This document shows positions 61,843 to 64,000 of a stretch of 64,000 nt of DNA, in pieces; position 1 is the first letter of the stretch, and each line of letters begins with the position of its first letter. The DNA comes from Thalassospiraceae bacterium LMO-SO8 (lineage in GTDB: Bacteria; Pseudomonadota; Alphaproteobacteria; Rhodospirillales; Casp-alpha2). The stretch lies in the NCBI GenBank assembly GCA_031655335.1, contig CP134226.1, positions 3,468,001 to 3,532,000 on the forward strand, read 5' to 3'. A model generated the notes under the pieces. It saw only the letters and a list, made by a program, of their open reading frames with translations. It had not been told where the DNA came from and searched no databases. Made by a program: the position numbers and the translations under genes.

Positions 61843-63057
61843 ATGCTGTCCGTCATCGACGCCCTGGAAAAAGTCTCCGCCGGATGCGGCCTGCTGCCGG
61901 CGGAACAGGTCTCGCTGGATGCCGCCCTCGGCCGGGTGCTGGCGCGGGACGTGGCCTCGACCCTGACCCATCCGCCGACCGCCGTCTCGGCCATGGACGG
62001 CTATGCCGTGCGCTGGGACGATCTGGCGGCCATTCCGGCCGATCTGACGGTGATCGGCGAGGCCGCCGCCGGGCATGTCTTCTCCGGCGCCCTCGCCCCC
62101 GGTCAGGCGGCCCGCATCTTCACCGGCGGCGCTCTGCCCGAGGGGGCCGACACCATCGTCATCCAGGAAGACACGGAACGCCACGGCGACAGCGTGCGGG
62201 TCACCGAAAAACCCGCTGAAAAGGGCGAGTTCGTGCGCCCGGCGGGGCTTGATTTCAAGGAAGGCGAGGTGCTGTTGCGCGCCGGGCAGATCGTCACCGC
62301 CCGCGGCGTCGGCCTGGCCGCCGCCATGAACGTGCCCTGGCTGATGGTGCGCCGGCGTCCCCGCGTCGCCTTCGTCGCCACCGGCGACGAGGTGGTGATG
62401 CCGGGCCAGCCCGTCGGCCCCGGCCAGATCATTTCCTCCAACAGTCTCGCCCTCGCGGCCTATGTCACCGCCATGGGCGGCGACCCCGTAAGCCTGGGCA
62501 TCGCCCGCGACACCCCGGAAAGCCTGGCGGAAACGCTGGCGGGGGCGCGCGGCGCGGATTTGCTGGTGACCATGGGCGGGGCATCGGTCGGCGACCACGA
62601 CCTGGTGCGCCAGGTGCTGGGCGGGCGCGGGTTCGAACTGGATTTCTACAAGATCGCCATGCGCCCGGGAAAACCGCTGATTTTCGGGCATATCGACGGC
62701 ACGCCCATGCTGGGATTACCGGGCAATCCGGTGTCCACCGGCGTGACCAGCGCCCTGTTCCTGCGCGCCGCCGTCGCCAAGATGCTGGGGCTGGCGGACG
62801 AACGGACGGAATCCACCGCCGTGCTGGGCGCCGATCTGCCCGCCAACGGCAAGCGCGAGGACTACATGCGGGCCAGCCTGGACACCGCCGCCGACGGCCG
62901 CGCCGTGGCGACCGCCTTTCCCCGCCAGGACAGCGCCATGCTGGCCGCCTTCACCAAGGCCGACTGCCTGATCATCCGCGACGTCGGCGCCCCGCCCGCC
63001 AAGGCCGGGGATTTGGTGCGGATCCTGCCCCTCGGCTTCGGCGCCCTGCGCTTCTAA
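61843..63057 (+). CDS. moeA: Molybdopterin molybdenumtransferase
   Basis: Inserts molybdate into molybdopterin. The 404-residue protein starts at ATG 61843 (AGGAA upstream). Motifs: AVSAMDGYAVRWDD, IFTGGALPEGADTIVIQED, the MoCF-fold segments VAFVATGDEVV, VTMGGASVGDHDLV, KIAMRPGKPLIFG and LPGNPVSTGVT. Needed by the sulfite-oxidase-like enzyme at 29540 and other molybdoenzymes. Followed by lexA after a 248-bp gap. Confidence 0.95.
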   Translation: MLSVIDALEKVSAGCGLLPAEQVSLDAALGRVLARDVASTLTHPPTAVSAMDGYAVRWDDLAAIPADLTVIGEAAAGHVFSGALAPGQAARIFTGGALPEGADTIVIQEDTERHGDSVRVTEKPAEKGEFVRPAGLDFKEGEVLLRAGQIVTARGVGLAAAMNVPWLMVRRRPRVAFVATGDEVVMPGQPVGPGQIISSNSLALAAYVTAMGGDPVSLGIARDTPESLAETLAGARGADLLVTMGGASVGDHDLVRQVLGGRGFELDFYKIAMRPGKPLIFGHIDGTPMLGLPGNPVSTGVTSALFLRAAVAKMLGLADERTESTAVLGADLPANGKREDYMRASLDTAADGRAVATAFPRQDSAMLAAFTKADCLIIRDVGAPPAKAGDLVRILPLGFGALRF

Positions 63058-63111
63058 ACGCCCCGGCATCCGCCCGCCGGGCGAAAATTCATCGACCAAT
63101 CCGATTCAAAG

Positions 63112-63140
63112 TTGACACGATACGTGAACTAAAGTAGAAC
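63112..63140 (+). promoter_or_regulatory. lexA promoter with SOS box
   Basis: TTGACA (63112-63117) is a perfect -35 box; 17 bp on, TAGAAC (63135-63140) is the -10 candidate. GAAC-N7-GAAC lies at 63126-63140 (GAAC, TAAAGTA, GAAC), the alphaproteobacterial LexA operator, so it fills the spacer and covers the -10 box. LexA binding would block transcription of its own gene. Confidence 0.8.
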
Positions 63141-63305
63141 ATATGGTGTATATTCAAGTTGCATCATATTGTTCGTGGTTGTATTCCCGCGAAACATTGG
63201 ATGAAACAAGGCAAGGGTCTGGATGGTGTCGGCGGTCGCGGGCTTTGTTCCGCATTTGATCCCGAATGATCCCGAACCATCGGCGGCCAAAGGGGCGGAG
63301 ACAGC

Positions 63306-64000
63306 ATGCTCACCAAAAAGCAGTACCAACTTCTCGTATTCATCGACAAAAAGCTCAATGAATCCGGCGTGTCTCCGTCGTTCGAGGAGATGAAGGAAGC
63401 CCTCGACCTGCGCTCCAAGTCGGGCATTCACCGGCTCATCACGGGGTTGGAGGAGCGGGGCTTCATCCGCCGCCTGCCCCACCGCGCGCGGGCTCTCGAG
63501 GTTCTGCGTCTGCCGGAGAACATGGACAGTGGTCAACCCGCGCCCCGCCCCGCCCCGGCGCCGGCCCCCACCAACGTCATTCCCGGCCGCTTCGGCAGCG
63601 GCCCCGTGGCGCTGTCGGGCGGCGGCGACGTCGGCAAGCCCGGCGAGGCCGTGTCCCTGCCCCTTTATGGGCGCATCGCCGCCGGCACACCGATCGAGGC
63701 ATTGCGCGATCATTCCAACGCGGTGGACGTGCCGCCCTCCATGCTGGGCGGCGGTGAACACTACGCGCTGGAGGTCGACGGCGATTCCATGATCGAGGCC
63801 GGCATCCACGACGGCGACACGGTCATCATCAAGCGCACCAACACGGCGGACAACGGGGCCATCGTGGTGGCGCTGGTCGAGGGCTCGGAAGTCACCCTGA
63901 AGCGGCTGCGCCGCAAGGGCGCCTCCATCGCGCTGGAGCCCGCCAACAAGGCCTATGAAACCCGCATCTTCGGCCCCGATCAGGTCGAGGTTCAGGGCTG
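63306..64000 (+). CDS. lexA: SOS repressor LexA (3' end beyond window)
   Basis: Transcription repressor of the SOS response, self-cleaved with RecA help after DNA damage. 231 residues are visible; the stop codon is past 64000, but the C-terminal domain looks nearly complete. An N-terminal winged helix (1-70; [29 protein letters not shown]) is joined by a Pro/Ala-rich linker (about 75-115) to the S24 domain: cleavage site Ala126-Gly127 (GRIAAGTP), Ser161 (DGDSMIEAG) and Lys199 (EVTLKRL). GGAG precedes the ATG. It is autoregulated by the box at 63126-63140. Confidence 0.96.
   Translation, partial: MLTKKQYQLLVFIDKKLNESGVSPSFEEMKEALDLRSKSGIHRLITGLEERGFIRRLPHRARALEVLRLPENMDSGQPAPRPAPAPAPTNVIPGRFGSGPVALSGGGDVGKPGEAVSLPLYGRIAAGTPIEALRDHSNAVDVPPSMLGGGEHYALEVDGDSMIEAGIHDGDTVIIKRTNTADNGAIVVALVEGSEVTLKRLRRKGASIALEPANKAYETRIFGPDQVEVQG

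Overview
The window is a dense, high-GC chromosomal stretch from an alphaproteobacterium, most likely Rhodospirillales-like. Evidence: the conserved order trpG-trpD-trpC-moaC-moeA-lexA; the block recO-era-rnc-lepB-acpS-pdxJ-rsh-rpoZ-folK; a pyruvate dehydrogenase E1 beta subunit with its own lipoyl domain; a porphobilinogen synthase without the zinc cysteines; and a GAAC-N7-GAAC SOS box before lexA. motA/motB and a CheW protein point to a motile, chemotactic cell. KdsA implies a Gram-negative outer membrane with Kdo. No rRNA, tRNA, CRISPR array, prophage or insertion sequence was recognised.

Layout. 1-12.6 kb holds metabolic genes: a fused isobutyryl-CoA mutase (icmF) divergent from hemB, a CheW protein, an alpha/beta hydrolase, a CaiB-type CoA-transferase, a penicillin-acylase-family enzyme, threonine ammonia-lyase, a membrane-anchored methyltransferase and a flavin reductase. 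12.8-15.8 kb holds motA, motB and the N-end-rule transferase bpt. 15.8-25.9 kb is a leftward housekeeping block (folK, rpoZ, rsh, pdxJ, acpS, lepB, rnc, era, recO, parC), with 4-bp overlaps joining lepB-rnc-era. 26-30.3 kb is a more accessory segment: an NYN-domain protein, a family 5 uracil-DNA glycosylase, DUF4169- and DUF4170-type small proteins, a YfcG-like GST, a lower-GC 2-oxoglutarate oxygenase and a sulfite-oxidase-like molybdoenzyme.

30.3-41 kb carries smpB, dapA, a soluble lytic transglycosylase, a HAD dehalogenase / hydrolase / dehydratase operon, an overlapping bactofilin and M23 endopeptidase pair, pgpA, a CinA-type amidase, one unrecognised membrane-anchored protein and a Coq10/RatA protein. 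41-47.1 kb is one leftward pyruvate dehydrogenase operon (pdhA, pdhB, pdhC, lpd, then lipA), so the complex is encoded beside the enzyme that makes its lipoyl cofactor. 47.3-53.7 kb has a translationally coupled pair of small ABM-like proteins, ftsB, eno, kdsA, pyrG, secG and tpiA. 53.9-64 kb has ppiD, trpE, an antisense divergent polysaccharide deacetylase, trpGDC, moaC, moeA and a lexA gene cut by the window end.

No clearly new multi-gene system was found. The best leads are a MerR/LiuR-like operator inside the icmF promoter, the NYN-UDG-DUF4169 gene cluster, the coupled ABM-like pair, the small 2OG oxygenase in a compositionally odd pocket, and an unrecognised membrane protein behind a promoter with tandem 11-bp repeats. 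Product names rest on motif and family recognition by eye; no database search was run.
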